The notes under the pieces were generated by a model. It was not told the DNA's origin. It ran no database searches and saw only the letters and a program-made list of their open reading frames with translations. A DNA stretch of 64,000 nucleotides from Betaproteobacteria bacterium (lineage in GTDB: Bacteria > Pseudomonadota > Gammaproteobacteria > Burkholderiales > SG8-39), in NCBI GenBank assembly GCA_009693235.1, contig SHXR01000017.1, positions 1-64,000 of the forward strand. Direction: 5' to 3'. The translations under genes were made by a program, and so were the position numbers. This document shows, in pieces, positions 31,359 through 42,562 of this stretch (position 1 is the stretch's first letter; each line of letters opens with the position of its first letter).

Positions 31359-32219
31359 TTACTTGGGTGCCTGCATCCGCTCGGCGGCGAGCACGGTGTT
31401 GGCGATCAACATGGCCACCGTCATCGGACCCACGCCGCCTGGGACCGGTGAGATCCAGCCTGCAACCTGGCAGGCGCCGTCGAAATCAACATCGCCTGAC
31501 AATTTCCCATTGCTAAGCCGACTGATACCCACATCGATGACGGCCGCGCCCGGCTTCACCATGGCCCCCGTGATGAGCCCGGGCCGTCCGACCGCAACGA
31601 TGAGAATGTCGCCTTGTCGCGTCATGGCTGCAAGATCGGGCGTCTTTGAATTGCAGAGCGTGACCGTCGCGCCCTGTTGCAAGAGGAGCATCGCAACCGG
31701 CTTGCCAACGATGTTGCTGGTACCGACCACCACTGCATGCTTGCCCCAAAGCGGCACCTTGCCACTTTCCAGCATTACCATGATGCCGGCGGGCGTGCAG
31801 GGGATGATCGTGGGTCGACCGGACACCAGCGCGCCAACATTCTGCGGATGAAAGCCGTCAACATCCTTTTCCGGAGCGATTGCCGCGATCGCATGGTGCG
31901 ACGCAATGTGGTCTGGGAGAGGCAGTTGCACTAGGATGCCGTGGATCAGCGGATCGGCATTGAGCGGTGCGATCCGCTGCAGCAACTCCTCCTCCGAAGT
32001 GGTATCACTGAGACGATGAACCGCCGATTCGACGCCGATTTCGCCTGCCGTGCGCATCTTGGTGCGAACGTACACCGCCGATGCGGGATCATCGCCTGCA
32101 ACGATTACATCCAGCCGGGGTCTGACGCCATGACCCTGCAGGGCCGCGATGCGCGGCCGCAATGCCTCACGCTGCTGTGCGGCCAGCGATGTGCCGTCAA
32201 GGATGATGGCGTGCGACAT
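31359..32219 (-). CDS. folD: Bifunctional methylenetetrahydrofolate dehydrogenase/cyclohydrolase
   Basis: VQLPLPDHI, EKDVDGFHPQNVG, PCTPAGI, VVGTSNIVGKPVAMLLL. Confidence 0.97.
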   Translation of the reverse strand: MSHAIILDGTSLAAQQREALRPRIAALQGHGVRPRLDVIVAGDDPASAVYVRTKMRTAGEIGVESAVHRLSDTTSEEELLQRIAPLNADPLIHGILVQLPLPDHIASHHAIAAIAPEKDVDGFHPQNVGALVSGRPTIIPCTPAGIMVMLESGKVPLWGKHAVVVGTSNIVGKPVAMLLLQQGATVTLCNSKTPDLAAMTRQGDILIVAVGRPGLITGAMVKPGAAVIDVGISRLSNGKLSGDVDFDGACQVAGWISPVPGGVGPMTVAMLIANTVLAAERMQAPK

Positions 32220-32474
32220 GGGAAGGTGCGGAACGCTTTAAAGATGGATGAAGATGAGGCCGGCACCCGCGATTATCAGCGAGGGGTATCCCTCCGGTTG
32301 AGCGATTTTCTCCCGCATGGGTCTTCCCGTAATGCGGAATTTCTTTTTGCAATATGATATTTTACAGTCTGAGACAGTGCATCTCAGGCGAGTTAACCAT
32401 CATGTTTATGATTAATCGCTATTCCCGGCCCTCGACTTACCAGGCCGCCCCTTTCTTCGGTGATCGGAGTTGCC

Positions 32475-35162
32475 ATGACCGCAGCCCTCCCTGATTTTTC
32501 CAAATCGTCCGACGTCGATTCGCAGGAAACCCGCGAATGGCTCGATGCGTTGACGGGCATCGTCGAACACGAGGGGCCGGAACGCGCGCATTTCATTCTC
32601 GAACGCTTGGTTGAGCAAGCGCGACGATCGGGCGCCTACATTCCGTTCAGCGCGAATACCGACTACGTCAATACCATTCCGCCGCACCTGGAAGATCGTT
32701 CTCCCGGCGATCCGGCGATGGAAGAACGGATTCGATCGTATTGCCGCTGGAATGCGCTGGCGATGGTCGCAAAAGCCAATAAAGGCGATGGTGATCTCGG
32801 TGGGCATATCGCAAGCTTCGCCTCGGTGGGGGCGCTCTTTGGGGTCGGCTTTAATCACTTCTGGCACGCGCCGACCGAAGACCATGGCGGCGATCTAATC
32901 TACTTTCAAGGTCACTCTGCGCCTGGCATCTATGCACGCGCATTTCTCGAAGGCCGTCTCGATGAATCGCAACTGAACAATTTTCGCCGCGAAGTGGACG
33001 GCAAGGGCATCTCGTCCTATCCGCATCCTTGGTTGATGCCCGACTTCTGGCAATTTCCAACTGTTTCGATGGGCCTAGGTCCGATTCAGGCGATCTATCA
33101 GGCGCGGTTTCTCAAGTATCTGCATGCACGCGGACTGGCCAACACCGAACAACGCAAGGTATGGGTATTCTGTGGTGACGGCGAGATGGACGAGCCAGAA
33201 TCGCTTGGGGCGATCGGCATGGCCTCGCGCGAGAAGCTCGACAATCTGATCTTCGTCGTCAACTGCAATCTGCAGCGGCTCGATGGACCGGTGCGCGGCA
33301 ACGGCAAAATCATCCAGGAATTGGAAGCCGATTTTCGCGGCGCCGGTTGGAACGTCATCAAAGTGATTTGGGGCTCGTACTGGGATCCGTTGTTCGCCCG
33401 CGACAAGGATGGCGCGCTCCGGCAGATCATGATGAACACCGTCGATGGCGAGTACCAGAACTACAAGGCCAACGATGGCGCGTTCGTGCGCAAGCACTTC
33501 TTCGGCAAAGATCCGCAAACGCTCGAACTGGTTTCGCGTATGACCGACGATGACATCTGGCGCCTCAATCGCGGCGGACACGATCCGCACAAAATCTATG
33601 CGGCGTATGCGGCGGCGACCAAGCATAAGGGGCAGCCCACCGTCATCTTGGCGAAAACCATCAAAGGTTATGGTCTTGGCAAGCAAGGTCAGGCGAAGAA
33701 TCCGACTCATCAATTGAAGAAGCTCGATCTGGAAACGATTCGCGAATTCCGCGATCGATTCAATATTCCGATCGCCAATGCCCTGCTGGAATCACTGCCG
33801 TTCTACAAGCCGGCGGCCGATGATCCGGTCATGAAATACCTGCATGAACGGCGCCGCGCGCTCGGTGGCTTTTTGCCGGCGCGCCGTCGGGAAGCTGCGC
33901 GCCGCTTGCCGGCGCCGCCACTCGCCAGTTTTCAGCAGGTGCTTCAGCCGACCGCCGAGGGCCGCGAAATCTCCACCACGATGGCATTCGTGCGGGTGCT
34001 GACGACATTGCTTCGCGACAAGGAAATCGGCAAGAAGATCGTACCGATCGTGCCTGACGAAGCGCGCACGTTTGGGATGGAGGGCATGTTCCGTCAACTG
34101 GGGATCTATTCCGCGGAAGGGCAAAAATACGATCCGGTCGATCGCGATCAGGTGATGTACTACCGGGAGGATAAAGCCGGGCAAATTCTCGAGGAAGGCA
34201 TCAACGAAGCGGGCGCGTTTTCATCATGGATCGCCGCGGCCACTTCGTATTCGAACAACGGGGTCAACATGATCCCCTTCTATATTTTCTATTCGATGTT
34301 CGGTTTCCAGCGCATCGGCGATCTGGCATGGGCCGCGGGCGATTTGCGTTCGCGCGGTTTTCTGCTCGGCGCGACGGCTGGCCGCACGACTTTGAACGGC
34401 GAAGGTTTGCAGCATGAAGATGGCCACAGCCACATCATGTCGTCGGTCATCCCCAATTGTGTTTCGTACGATCCGACCTTCGCTTACGAATTGGCGGTGA
34501 TCATTCAACATGGTCTGGTGCGCATGCTGGAGCGCCAGGAAGATGTGTTCTATTACATCACCGTCATGAATGAAAATTACGCGCATCCGGGGATGCCCGA
34601 AGGCATCGAGCCGGACATTCTCAAAGGGATGTATCTCCTAAAGGAAGGCGGCAAAGGCAAGACCCGTGTGCAACTGCTTGGCTCGGGCACCATCCTTCGG
34701 GAAGTGATGGCAGCAGCCGTTCTGCTGGAGTCCGAGTGGAAGATTGCGGCAGATATTTGGAGCTGCCCAAGCTTCACCGAACTCAGACGCGACGGTCTCG
34801 ACTGCGATCGCTGGAACATGTTGCATCCTGGCGCAGGCGAGCGGGTACCGCATGTGACGCGATGTCTCACTGACAGAGCCGGGGCGGTGGTCGCCGCGAC
34901 CGACTACATGAAGGCGTTCGCCGACGGTGTTCGACAATTCATTCCGCGCGAGAAGACTTATCGTGTGCTGGGCACCGATGGGTTCGGGCGCTCCGACACG
35001 CGTGCCAAGCTTCGTGAACATTTCGAAGTGAATCGCTATTACGTCGTCGTGGCGGCGTTGAAGGCGCTGGCCGATCAAGGTGAAGTAAAACCTACGGTCG
35101 TTGCCGAAGCACTGAAAAAATACGGTATCAACACCGACCGGCAAAATCCCGCATACGCGTGA
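32475..35162 (+). CDS. aceE: Pyruvate dehydrogenase E1 component (homodimeric)
   Basis: FVFCGDGEMDEPESLGA, full-length AceE. Confidence 0.98.
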   Translation: MTAALPDFSKSSDVDSQETREWLDALTGIVEHEGPERAHFILERLVEQARRSGAYIPFSANTDYVNTIPPHLEDRSPGDPAMEERIRSYCRWNALAMVAKANKGDGDLGGHIASFASVGALFGVGFNHFWHAPTEDHGGDLIYFQGHSAPGIYARAFLEGRLDESQLNNFRREVDGKGISSYPHPWLMPDFWQFPTVSMGLGPIQAIYQARFLKYLHARGLANTEQRKVWVFCGDGEMDEPESLGAIGMASREKLDNLIFVVNCNLQRLDGPVRGNGKIIQELEADFRGAGWNVIKVIWGSYWDPLFARDKDGALRQIMMNTVDGEYQNYKANDGAFVRKHFFGKDPQTLELVSRMTDDDIWRLNRGGHDPHKIYAAYAAATKHKGQPTVILAKTIKGYGLGKQGQAKNPTHQLKKLDLETIREFRDRFNIPIANALLESLPFYKPAADDPVMKYLHERRRALGGFLPARRREAARRLPAPPLASFQQVLQPTAEGREISTTMAFVRVLTTLLRDKEIGKKIVPIVPDEARTFGMEGMFRQLGIYSAEGQKYDPVDRDQVMYYREDKAGQILEEGINEAGAFSSWIAAATSYSNNGVNMIPFYIFYSMFGFQRIGDLAWAAGDLRSRGFLLGATAGRTTLNGEGLQHEDGHSHIMSSVIPNCVSYDPTFAYELAVIIQHGLVRMLERQEDVFYYITVMNENYAHPGMPEGIEPDILKGMYLLKEGGKGKTRVQLLGSGTILREVMAAAVLLESEWKIAADIWSCPSFTELRRDGLDCDRWNMLHPGAGERVPHVTRCLTDRAGAVVAATDYMKAFADGVRQFIPREKTYRVLGTDGFGRSDTRAKLREHFEVNRYYVVVAALKALADQGEVKPTVVAEALKKYGINTDRQNPAYA

Positions 35163-35176
35163 ATCAGGACATAACA

Positions 35177-36478
35177 ATGGGTGCGATCAAAGAGGTATTT
35201 CTTCCCGATATCGGCGACTTCAAGACGGTCGACGTCATCGAAATTCTGGTCAAGGCAGGCGATACCGTTGTCGCTGAGCAATCGCTCATTACGGTTGAGT
35301 CCGACAAAGCGACGATGGAGATTCCATCGCCGGGCACGGGTGTGGTGAAAGAGCTCCGGGTCAAGATTGGCGATAAGGTCTCGCAAGGAACCGTCATCCT
35401 GATTCTCGAAGCCAGTGACGCCGCAGCGCCGCTACCACCCGCCGCGCCGAAAGCCGCGAGCGCGCCGATGGAACGCCCAGGCGCACCCATCGCAGCGTCC
35501 AGTGTGCCGACTCCTGCGTTCGACAGCGTGCCCACACTGCCACCAGCTCCCGCGCCCGCCACCGATAGCGCGACGAGCAACACGGCTCACGCCAGTCCGT
35601 CGGTACGGAAATTTTCGCGTGAGTTGGGCGTCGATCTTGCGGGGGTGGTCGGCACCGGGCCCAAGGGGCGCATTCTGCAAACTGATGTCCAGACGCATGT
35701 GAAAGCTGCGATGGCAGGTGACGGGGCACCAGCGATCGGCGCGGGATTCAACCTACTGCCGTGGCCAAAAGTGGATTTTGCAAAGTTCGGCCCGATCGAG
35801 ACCCAGCCGCTATCTCGCATCAAGAAGATTTCGGGCGCTAACTTGGCACGTAACTGGGTGATGATTCCGCATGTCACCAACAATGACGAAGCCGATATCA
35901 CCGAGTTGGAAGCGTTTCGCGTTCAGCTCAACAAGGAAAATGAAAAGGCGGGCGTCAAGGTGACCTTGCTGGCCTTTCTTATGAAGGCTTCAGCGGTGGC
36001 GCTCAAGCGTTATCCGGAATTCAACGCGTCCCTGGATGGCGATAACCTCGTCCTCAAGCAGTATTACAACATCGGCTTCGCCGCGGATACGCCTAACGGA
36101 TTGGTGGTGCCGGTCGTCAAGGATGCCGACCGAAAAGGCATCCTTGAGATCGCGCGGGAGACCACTACGCTCGCCGCCGCTGCGCGCGAAGGCAAGCTGA
36201 AACCGGCGGATATGCAAGGCGGTACCTTCTCGATATCGAGCCTGGGCGGCATCGGTGGAACGCATTTCACGCCGATCATCAATGCACCGGAAGTCGCCAT
36301 TCTCGGCGTATCGAAAGCGGCCATGCAACCGGTCTGGGATGGCAAGCAATTTGCACCGCGCCTGATGGCGCCCTTATCGCTGTCGTTCGATCACCGGGTG
36401 GTGGACGGTGCCGCTGCCGCGCGTTTCAACGTCGTGCTTGTCCAATTGCTCGCCGACATGCGAAGAACATTGTTGTAA
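35177..36478 (+). CDS. aceF: Dihydrolipoamide acetyltransferase (E2)
   Basis: Lipoyl domain [28 protein letters not shown]. Confidence 0.97.
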   Translation: MGAIKEVFLPDIGDFKTVDVIEILVKAGDTVVAEQSLITVESDKATMEIPSPGTGVVKELRVKIGDKVSQGTVILILEASDAAAPLPPAAPKAASAPMERPGAPIAASSVPTPAFDSVPTLPPAPAPATDSATSNTAHASPSVRKFSRELGVDLAGVVGTGPKGRILQTDVQTHVKAAMAGDGAPAIGAGFNLLPWPKVDFAKFGPIETQPLSRIKKISGANLARNWVMIPHVTNNDEADITELEAFRVQLNKENEKAGVKVTLLAFLMKASAVALKRYPEFNASLDGDNLVLKQYYNIGFAADTPNGLVVPVVKDADRKGILEIARETTTLAAAAREGKLKPADMQGGTFSISSLGGIGGTHFTPIINAPEVAILGVSKAAMQPVWDGKQFAPRLMAPLSLSFDHRVVDGAAAARFNVVLVQLLADMRRTLL

Positions 36479-36511
36479 TAGATGGTTGTAATAGATGCCA
36501 GGCGCCAGGCG
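36472..36511. repeat. Adjacent tandem duplications: GTTGTAATAGATG x2 (36472-36497) then CCAGGCG x2 (36498-36511)
   Basis: Direct reading; spans the aceF stop codon. Confidence 0.9.
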
Positions 36512-36564
36512 CCGCTTCCTCTCAGTCGATAAACCATTAATACGCATCGATCGCCAATACGAGC

Positions 36565-37143
36565 ATGACTACGATTGTCGTTACCCGGAAGAACGGCACC
36601 GTCGCGATCGGCGCGGACAGCCTCACTACGTTCGGTGATACGCGCCTGGGTGATCATCACAAGCGGGTGCACGACAAGATCCTCACGGTCGGCGATTCCT
36701 ATGTCGCGCTGTGCGGCAGCGCCGCGCATTTCGTCGTCATGGAGAATGTATTTGCCAAGACCGATCACGTGGACTTTTCATCGCGCGCGGCCATCTATGA
36801 AACGTTCCGGCGCCTGCATCCGCTCCTCAAGGAACACGCCTTCCTCAACCCGAAGGAAGACGATGATGATCCCTACGAGTCATCCCAAATTACCGCGCTC
36901 ATCGCCAATGAAACCGGCATCTACGGGGTCTATTCGTATCGCGAGGTGTTCGCGTTCGAGCGGTTCTGGGCCGCGGGCTCCGGGCGTAATTTCGCCCTTG
37001 GCGCAATGTTTGCCGCCCATAACCGTGCACGCACCGCCGACGATCTTGCGCGCATTGGTGTCACGGCCGGTGTCGAGTTCGACAAGAATTCGGGCGGACC
37101 GGTCGAGATTCATACGATGCGCATCAAGAAAGGCAAGGCATGA
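36565..37143 (+). CDS. HslV/proteasome-like Ntn hydrolase, candidate beta-proteobacterial proteasome homolog (BPH)
   Basis: [29 protein letters not shown]...: N-terminal Thr after Met, conserved GADS, resembles HslV [26 protein letters not shown]. Confidence 0.75.
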   Translation: MTTIVVTRKNGTVAIGADSLTTFGDTRLGDHHKRVHDKILTVGDSYVALCGSAAHFVVMENVFAKTDHVDFSSRAAIYETFRRLHPLLKEHAFLNPKEDDDDPYESSQITALIANETGIYGVYSYREVFAFERFWAAGSGRNFALGAMFAAHNRARTADDLARIGVTAGVEFDKNSGGPVEIHTMRIKKGKA

Positions 37144-38930
37144 GCCCGGTTGAAGTCAAGGTGCCAGACATTGGGGATTTCAAGAGCGTCGATGTCATCG
37201 AGATCCTGGTGAAGTCTGGTGATCGCGTGGAAAAAGAGCAGTCGCTCATTACCCTGGAATCCGACAAGGCCACCATGGAAATTCCGTCGCCTGCAGCGGG
37301 CGTGGTGGGCGATATCAAGGTGAAAGTGGGGGATCAGATCGCCGAAGGCGCGGTGATCCTAATGCTAAACGCAGCCTTGCCACAGTCGGCGGCTCAGCCG
37401 GTCGCGGTATCTGCGCCAAGCGGGTCCCCGCAAAGTCGTGTGTCTGTGGTCCCTGCCGCCAGTGCACCGCCCGCATCGCCGCCGCCCGCGCCACGAGCGT
37501 CGGCTGCCGGTGCAGTTGTTGCCGATCTAGCCTGCGATGTGGTGGTGTTGGGTTCCGGTCCAGGTGGCTATTCCGCGGCGTTCCGTGCGGCCGATCTTGG
37601 CCAGAACACCGTGCTGGTCGAGCGTTATCCCACCCTGGGTGGTGTGTGCCTCAACGTGGGCTGCATTCCATCCAAGGCGCTGCTGCATGTAGCGGCAGTG
37701 GTCGATGAAGCGCAGACGATGGCCGAGCATGGCATTGTGTTTGGCAAGCCACAGATCGATCTCGCCAAGCTGCGCGGCTGGAAATCGAAAGTCGTCGGCA
37801 AGCTCACGACCGGTCTTGCGGCCATGGCGAAGATGCGCAAAGTGACGGTCGTACAAGGAGTCGGCGCGTTCATCGATCCGCACCATATGGCGATCGAGAC
37901 GCCGAGCGGTAAGCGCGTGCTGCGATTCGATAAGGCCATCATCGCTGCGGGTTCCGAGTCGGTAGCGCTGCCCTTCTTGCCCGCCGATCCGCGCATCATG
38001 GACTCGACCGGCGCGCTCGAATTGCGCTCCATACCAAAGAAGATGCTGGTGATCGGCGGTGGCATCATCGGCCTTGAAATGGGGACGGTCTATTCGACGC
38101 TTGGTACGCGCCTCGATCTGGTGGAAATGATGGATGGCCTGATGGCAGGCCCGGATCGCGATCTGGTCCGTGTCTGGCAAAAAATCAATGCACCTCGCTT
38201 CGATCGCATCATGTTGAAAACGAAAACGGTCAAGGCCGAGGCAACGTCCGCCGGCATCGCCGTGTCATTCGAAGGCGAGCAGGCGCCGGCCGGCCCGCAA
38301 CTGTATGACGCTCTTCTGGTGTCGGTTGGGCGCAGTCCCAACGGCAAGCGAATTGGCGCCGAGTATGCCGGCGTGAGCGTCGATGCCCCGGGTTTCATTG
38401 CGGTCGATTCGCAAATGCGCACCAATGTTCCGCACATCTATGCAATCGGTGACATCGTCGGCCAGCCGATGCTTGCGCACAAGGCCACGCATGAAGGGCA
38501 CCTTGCCGCGGAGGCCGCCGCCGGGCAGAAGAGTCACTTCGATGCGAAAGTTATTCCGTCAGTGGCTTATACCGATCCGGAGGTGGCTTGGGTCGGCCTC
38601 ACCGAAGATCAGGCTGCCCGGGACGGTCGTAAAGTCGGCAAGGGCCTGTTCCCCTGGGCGGCGTTGGGCCGGGCCATCGCGAACGGTCGCGACGAGGGCT
38701 TCACCAAACTCCTCTTCGATGAAGACACGCACCGAATCGTCGGTGGTGGCATCGTCGGAACCCATGCCGGTGACTTGATCGGTGAAATCGCACTGGCGAT
38801 CGAAATGGGGGCTGATGCGACCGACATTGGCAAGACCATCCATCCGCATCCAACCTTGGCTGAATCGGTTGGCCTGGCGGCCGAGCTATACGAAGGTGTT
38901 TGCACTGATCTTCCACCCAAACGGCGCTAA
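37140..38930 (+). CDS. lpdA: Dihydrolipoyl dehydrogenase (E3) with N-terminal lipoyl domain
   Basis: Lipoyl [13 protein letters not shown], then [17 protein letters not shown] and [17 protein letters not shown]. Confidence 0.97.
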   Translation: MSPVEVKVPDIGDFKSVDVIEILVKSGDRVEKEQSLITLESDKATMEIPSPAAGVVGDIKVKVGDQIAEGAVILMLNAALPQSAAQPVAVSAPSGSPQSRVSVVPAASAPPASPPPAPRASAAGAVVADLACDVVVLGSGPGGYSAAFRAADLGQNTVLVERYPTLGGVCLNVGCIPSKALLHVAAVVDEAQTMAEHGIVFGKPQIDLAKLRGWKSKVVGKLTTGLAAMAKMRKVTVVQGVGAFIDPHHMAIETPSGKRVLRFDKAIIAAGSESVALPFLPADPRIMDSTGALELRSIPKKMLVIGGGIIGLEMGTVYSTLGTRLDLVEMMDGLMAGPDRDLVRVWQKINAPRFDRIMLKTKTVKAEATSAGIAVSFEGEQAPAGPQLYDALLVSVGRSPNGKRIGAEYAGVSVDAPGFIAVDSQMRTNVPHIYAIGDIVGQPMLAHKATHEGHLAAEAAAGQKSHFDAKVIPSVAYTDPEVAWVGLTEDQAARDGRKVGKGLFPWAALGRAIANGRDEGFTKLLFDEDTHRIVGGGIVGTHAGDLIGEIALAIEMGADATDIGKTIHPHPTLAESVGLAAELYEGVCTDLPPKRR

Positions 38931-38957
38931 CACCGGCCGGATTGCACTCGCTACATC

Positions 38958-39626
38958 ATGACTAACGACGAATTGAAGCAAGCCGTCGCCGCCGCGGCGA
39001 TCGCCCATGTGGTGGAAGGCGCCATCATCGGCGTGGGGACCGGATCGACCACCAATTTCTTTATTGACGAACTCGGCCGGGCGCCCTCACGAATCGCCGG
39101 TGCAGTGGCGAGTTCCGAGCGAACCGCGGAGCGGCTTGCCCGGTATGGCATTCGCATCGTCGATCTGAACGAATTGACCGAGTTGTCGGTCTATGTCGAC
39201 GGCGCGGATGAAATCACCGCGACCCTTGCCATGATCAAAGGGGGCGGCGGCGCATTGACCCGCGAGAAGATCGTGGCGGCATGCGCACGAAAATTTGTCT
39301 GCATCGCCGATGAATCGAAAATGGTGCCCATGTTGGGGCGATTTCCGCTGCCTGTTGAGGTGATTCCGATGGCACGTGGTCATGTCGCGCGTGAACTGGT
39401 CAAGCTCGGCGGACAGCCCCACGCGCGCGAAGGGTTTATTACCGATAACGGTAACGTCATTCTGGATGTTGCCGGCCTCTCCATTGATAATCCTGCTCGG
39501 CTTGAGGCGGCGATTAACAATATCGTTGGAGTGGTCACGAATGGACTTTTCGCGATACGCGGCGCCGACGTACTGCTTCTCGGTACGTCGTCTGGCGTCA
39601 AATCGGTGATGCGATCGGCAACGTAA
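38958..39626 (+). CDS. rpiA: Ribose-5-phosphate isomerase A
   Basis: [34 protein letters not shown]. Confidence 0.96.
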   Translation: MTNDELKQAVAAAAIAHVVEGAIIGVGTGSTTNFFIDELGRAPSRIAGAVASSERTAERLARYGIRIVDLNELTELSVYVDGADEITATLAMIKGGGGALTREKIVAACARKFVCIADESKMVPMLGRFPLPVEVIPMARGHVARELVKLGGQPHAREGFITDNGNVILDVAGLSIDNPARLEAAINNIVGVVTNGLFAIRGADVLLLGTSSGVKSVMRSAT

Positions 39627-40867
39627 TGCATCGAACTCTTCTGATTGGCCTTTCATCGTCCCGTGCGCTCTTACGGACAATTACATATGCGATAACGCTC
39701 GCGTGCGCAATGGATGCGCTGGCGGATGTTGCCGCAAAGCAAACCGATTCGAGCGAACCTGCCGCGCTCAAACCAGCCCCCGCTGTTCGCCCCTCCACGC
39801 GTGGTCCACGCAACGGCGCCTGGTGGACCAGCGCATCGAGAATCTTGGCCGGCATGAGTGCACCGGTTGTGCCCGATCTCGTCGAGTTTTCCAAGCATCA
39901 AGCGGTCGTCCAGCATCGAGCGGACTTTCATCGCGCCTGGCTCAAGTTTGCGGCCGAGCGGCTGAAGCCGGTCACCACGTTTGCCGGCCGCGAATTGAGC
40001 GGACCAGAGTCAGCCGGGCCGCTTTACTACCCGTTCAGTGGTCCCGATATTCTTTATGGACTCGCACTGTTTCCGAACGCGGCTGAAATTGCGCTGACGG
40101 GTCTGGAGCCGGTGGGCGATGTTCCTGATCTCACGAATCTGGACGACGAGCAAATTGCCGGCAGCCTTGCGCAACTACGTCGATCACTCAACGCAATCCT
40201 CGCCTTCAGCTTTTTTCGCACCAACGACATGCGTGATGAATTCGCCAACAATCGGCTGAGCGGCGTCACGCCGATCATGCTGATTTTTCTGGCGCGGCAT
40301 CAGGCGGTGATCACAGGGGTGCAGCCATTCATCCTGGAAAAGGATAGCAACTTGCGCAATGTCCCACCTTGGTTCCTGTATAACCTTGTGGTTGAGCGCA
40401 TCCCAGGGGTGCGTATCTCATTTACGCTTCCCAACGATGCGCGTGAGCGCAAACTCTATTATTTTTCTGCCGATCTGAGCGACGCGGGGCTTGCCAAGAC
40501 ACCGCAGTATCTTGCTTGGATGAATGCCTTCGAGCCGCGCGTGTCGCTGGTGAAGTCAGCGTCCTATCTGATGCACAAGAATTATTTTTCGGACGTGCGC
40601 AGCTTCATTTTGGAGCGTAGCAACCTGGTCGTGCAGGACGATTCTGGCGTGCCGATGCGTCTGTTCGCCGAGCAGATCTGGGACCGGAAGATGTTTGGCA
40701 GCTATGCCGGACCGATTCCGCTCTTCGCGAACTGGTATCAGAAGGATATGAAATCGGCGTATGACAAGGCTGCGCTATCGATTGAATTCGGCATCGGCTA
40801 TCAGCATGTGAGCAAAAAGAGCAACTTGCAGATTTTCCAGCGCCGCGTGCATCGCGCGAGCAGCTAG
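39626..40867 (+). CDS. Uncharacterised probable exported protein (413 aa)
   Basis: Intact ORF overlapping rpiA stop; N-terminal hydrophobic signal-like segment; no recognised family. Confidence 0.75.
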   Translation: MHRTLLIGLSSSRALLRTITYAITLACAMDALADVAAKQTDSSEPAALKPAPAVRPSTRGPRNGAWWTSASRILAGMSAPVVPDLVEFSKHQAVVQHRADFHRAWLKFAAERLKPVTTFAGRELSGPESAGPLYYPFSGPDILYGLALFPNAAEIALTGLEPVGDVPDLTNLDDEQIAGSLAQLRRSLNAILAFSFFRTNDMRDEFANNRLSGVTPIMLIFLARHQAVITGVQPFILEKDSNLRNVPPWFLYNLVVERIPGVRISFTLPNDARERKLYYFSADLSDAGLAKTPQYLAWMNAFEPRVSLVKSASYLMHKNYFSDVRSFILERSNLVVQDDSGVPMRLFAEQIWDRKMFGSYAGPIPLFANWYQKDMKSAYDKAALSIEFGIGYQHVSKKSNLQIFQRRVHRASS

Positions 40868-40880
40868 TGTCCTCGATCAG
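40864..40880. repeat. Intergenic 17-mer CTAGTGTCCTCGATCAG (copy B)
   Basis: See 23140-23156. Confidence 0.55.
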
Positions 40881-40889
40881 TTGCGCAGA

Positions 40890-41159
40890 TCAGGCCGGCG
40901 GTACATAGCCGGTCGCGTCGTCCGCCCCGCCGGTGAAAAAATAGCGTTCGGTCTGTTCGAGCAGGTACTTGCGCGCTTTCGGATCAGCAAGCGATAAACG
41001 GTTTTCGTTGATCAGCCGCGTCTGCTGGGCGACCCAGCCTTGCCAGGCCTCTTTGGAAACGGTTTCCCAGATGCGTTTGCCAAGCGCACCCGGGATCGGT
41101 GCGAAATCGAGCCCTTCCGCTTCGCGGCCAAGCTTGATGCAATGGACCATGCGTGCCAT
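40890..41159 (-). CDS. yggX: Oxidative damage protection / Fe(2+)-trafficking protein YggX
   Basis: [57 protein letters not shown]. Confidence 0.95.
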   Translation of the reverse strand: MARMVHCIKLGREAEGLDFAPIPGALGKRIWETVSKEAWQGWVAQQTRLINENRLSLADPKARKYLLEQTERYFFTGGADDATGYVPPA

Positions 41160-41188
41160 CTTAGTCTCCAGAGTAATGCATTGATTAT

Positions 41189-42520
41189 TCAGACCGATCT
41201 CATGAGCACGTGCGAGCGGCGCTGCAGGTTGTACAGCGCTTTTCTTTCCGCGGGCAGTTTGTCGATCGTTACCTCGCGGAATTCGCGCTCGACGAACCAA
41301 TGCATGGCGCGGGTGGTGAGCACGAAAATACGCTTCATGCCCATCTTGCGCGCGTTGTCGCAGATCGCATCGGCGAGTTTGTCGCCATAGCCATTGCCGC
41401 GCGCTTCGGGACGTACGGCGAGGCACGCCAACTCACCGGCGCGATCCTTTGGAAACGGGTAGAGCGCCGCGCAGCCAAGAATGACGCCGTCGTGTTCGAG
41501 GACGAAAAAGCGCGAGATCTCCCGTTCCAGCCGCTCGCGGCCGCGCCGCACCAGCGTGCCGTCCTCCTCCAATGGCTCGATAAGCTGCAAGATCCCGCCG
41601 ACATCATCGATGGTGGCGGTGCGCAGCTGCTCCAGTTCGCCAGACGTAATGATGCTTCCGGAGCCATCGTGGGTGAAGAGCTCGATCAGGATCGAACCGT
41701 CCACCTTGTGGCTCACCAGATGCGCGCGGCGGACACCCGCGCGGACCGCTTCGACCGCGTGCGCGAGGTAAAGGCGCGTATCGTCGGTCAGGTGCTCGCC
41801 GCTTGCCAATAGAACATCGGCGCGGTCCGCCGAGAGCTCGGGAACCGGTTTGCCGTTGTTGTCCTGTACCGGTGCATCCGAAAGAAAGATGAGTTTGTCG
41901 GCAACCAACGCCTTGGCGGTCGCGACAGCGACGTCTTCCATCGCTAAATTGAAGACTTCTCCGGTTGGGGAATTGCCGATCGGTGACACGATGACGATGT
42001 TGCCGGCGTCGAGACAGCCACGCACGGCGGCCACGTCAATCTTGCGAACGCTGCCGGTGTATTGATAGTCAATGCCGTTGTGCACGCCAAGCGGTTGCGC
42101 AGTGATGAAATTTCCCGAGGCGGTATTGATCGCGGCGCCCCCCATGGGCGAATTGGGCAGGCCTTGCGAGAGCACCGCATCGATCTCGACCCGCAGCAGG
42201 CCGACCGCCTCCTTGACGCACTCAAGCGCCACCGGATCGGTGATCCGAAGGCCATTGTGATAACGCGAGCGGGCCTTCCGCTGTTTTAGCTGTGCCTCGA
42301 TCTGCGGCCGTGATCCGTGGACCAGCACGACGCGGATGCCGGCGCTATGGAGCAGATTGAGATCGTGGGCGAATTCGAAAAAGCGGGCCCGATCGACCAG
42401 TTCGCCACCGAACGCCACGACGAAGGTCTTGCCGCGAAAGGCGTGGAAATACGGCGCGACCGAGCGAAACCATGCCACGAACTGCGGCGCATTCGACCCT
42501 GGGGTTGGCTTCTTTTGCAT
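41189..42520 (-). CDS. argA: Amino-acid N-acetyltransferase (N-acetylglutamate synthase)
   Basis: Amino-acid kinase domain plus C-terminal GNAT ([13 protein letters not shown]). Confidence 0.95.
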   Translation of the reverse strand: MQKKPTPGSNAPQFVAWFRSVAPYFHAFRGKTFVVAFGGELVDRARFFEFAHDLNLLHSAGIRVVLVHGSRPQIEAQLKQRKARSRYHNGLRITDPVALECVKEAVGLLRVEIDAVLSQGLPNSPMGGAAINTASGNFITAQPLGVHNGIDYQYTGSVRKIDVAAVRGCLDAGNIVIVSPIGNSPTGEVFNLAMEDVAVATAKALVADKLIFLSDAPVQDNNGKPVPELSADRADVLLASGEHLTDDTRLYLAHAVEAVRAGVRRAHLVSHKVDGSILIELFTHDGSGSIITSGELEQLRTATIDDVGGILQLIEPLEEDGTLVRRGRERLEREISRFFVLEHDGVILGCAALYPFPKDRAGELACLAVRPEARGNGYGDKLADAICDNARKMGMKRIFVLTTRAMHWFVEREFREVTIDKLPAERKALYNLQRRSHVLMRSV

Positions 42521-42545
42521 GCAGGGATTGTAACGTCGCGGTGCG

Positions 42546-42562
42546 CCAGTGTCCTGGGTCAG
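42546..42562. repeat. 17-mer CCAGTGTCCTGGGTCAG (copy C), overlaps the rsmE stop codon
   Basis: See 23140-23156. Confidence 0.55.
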
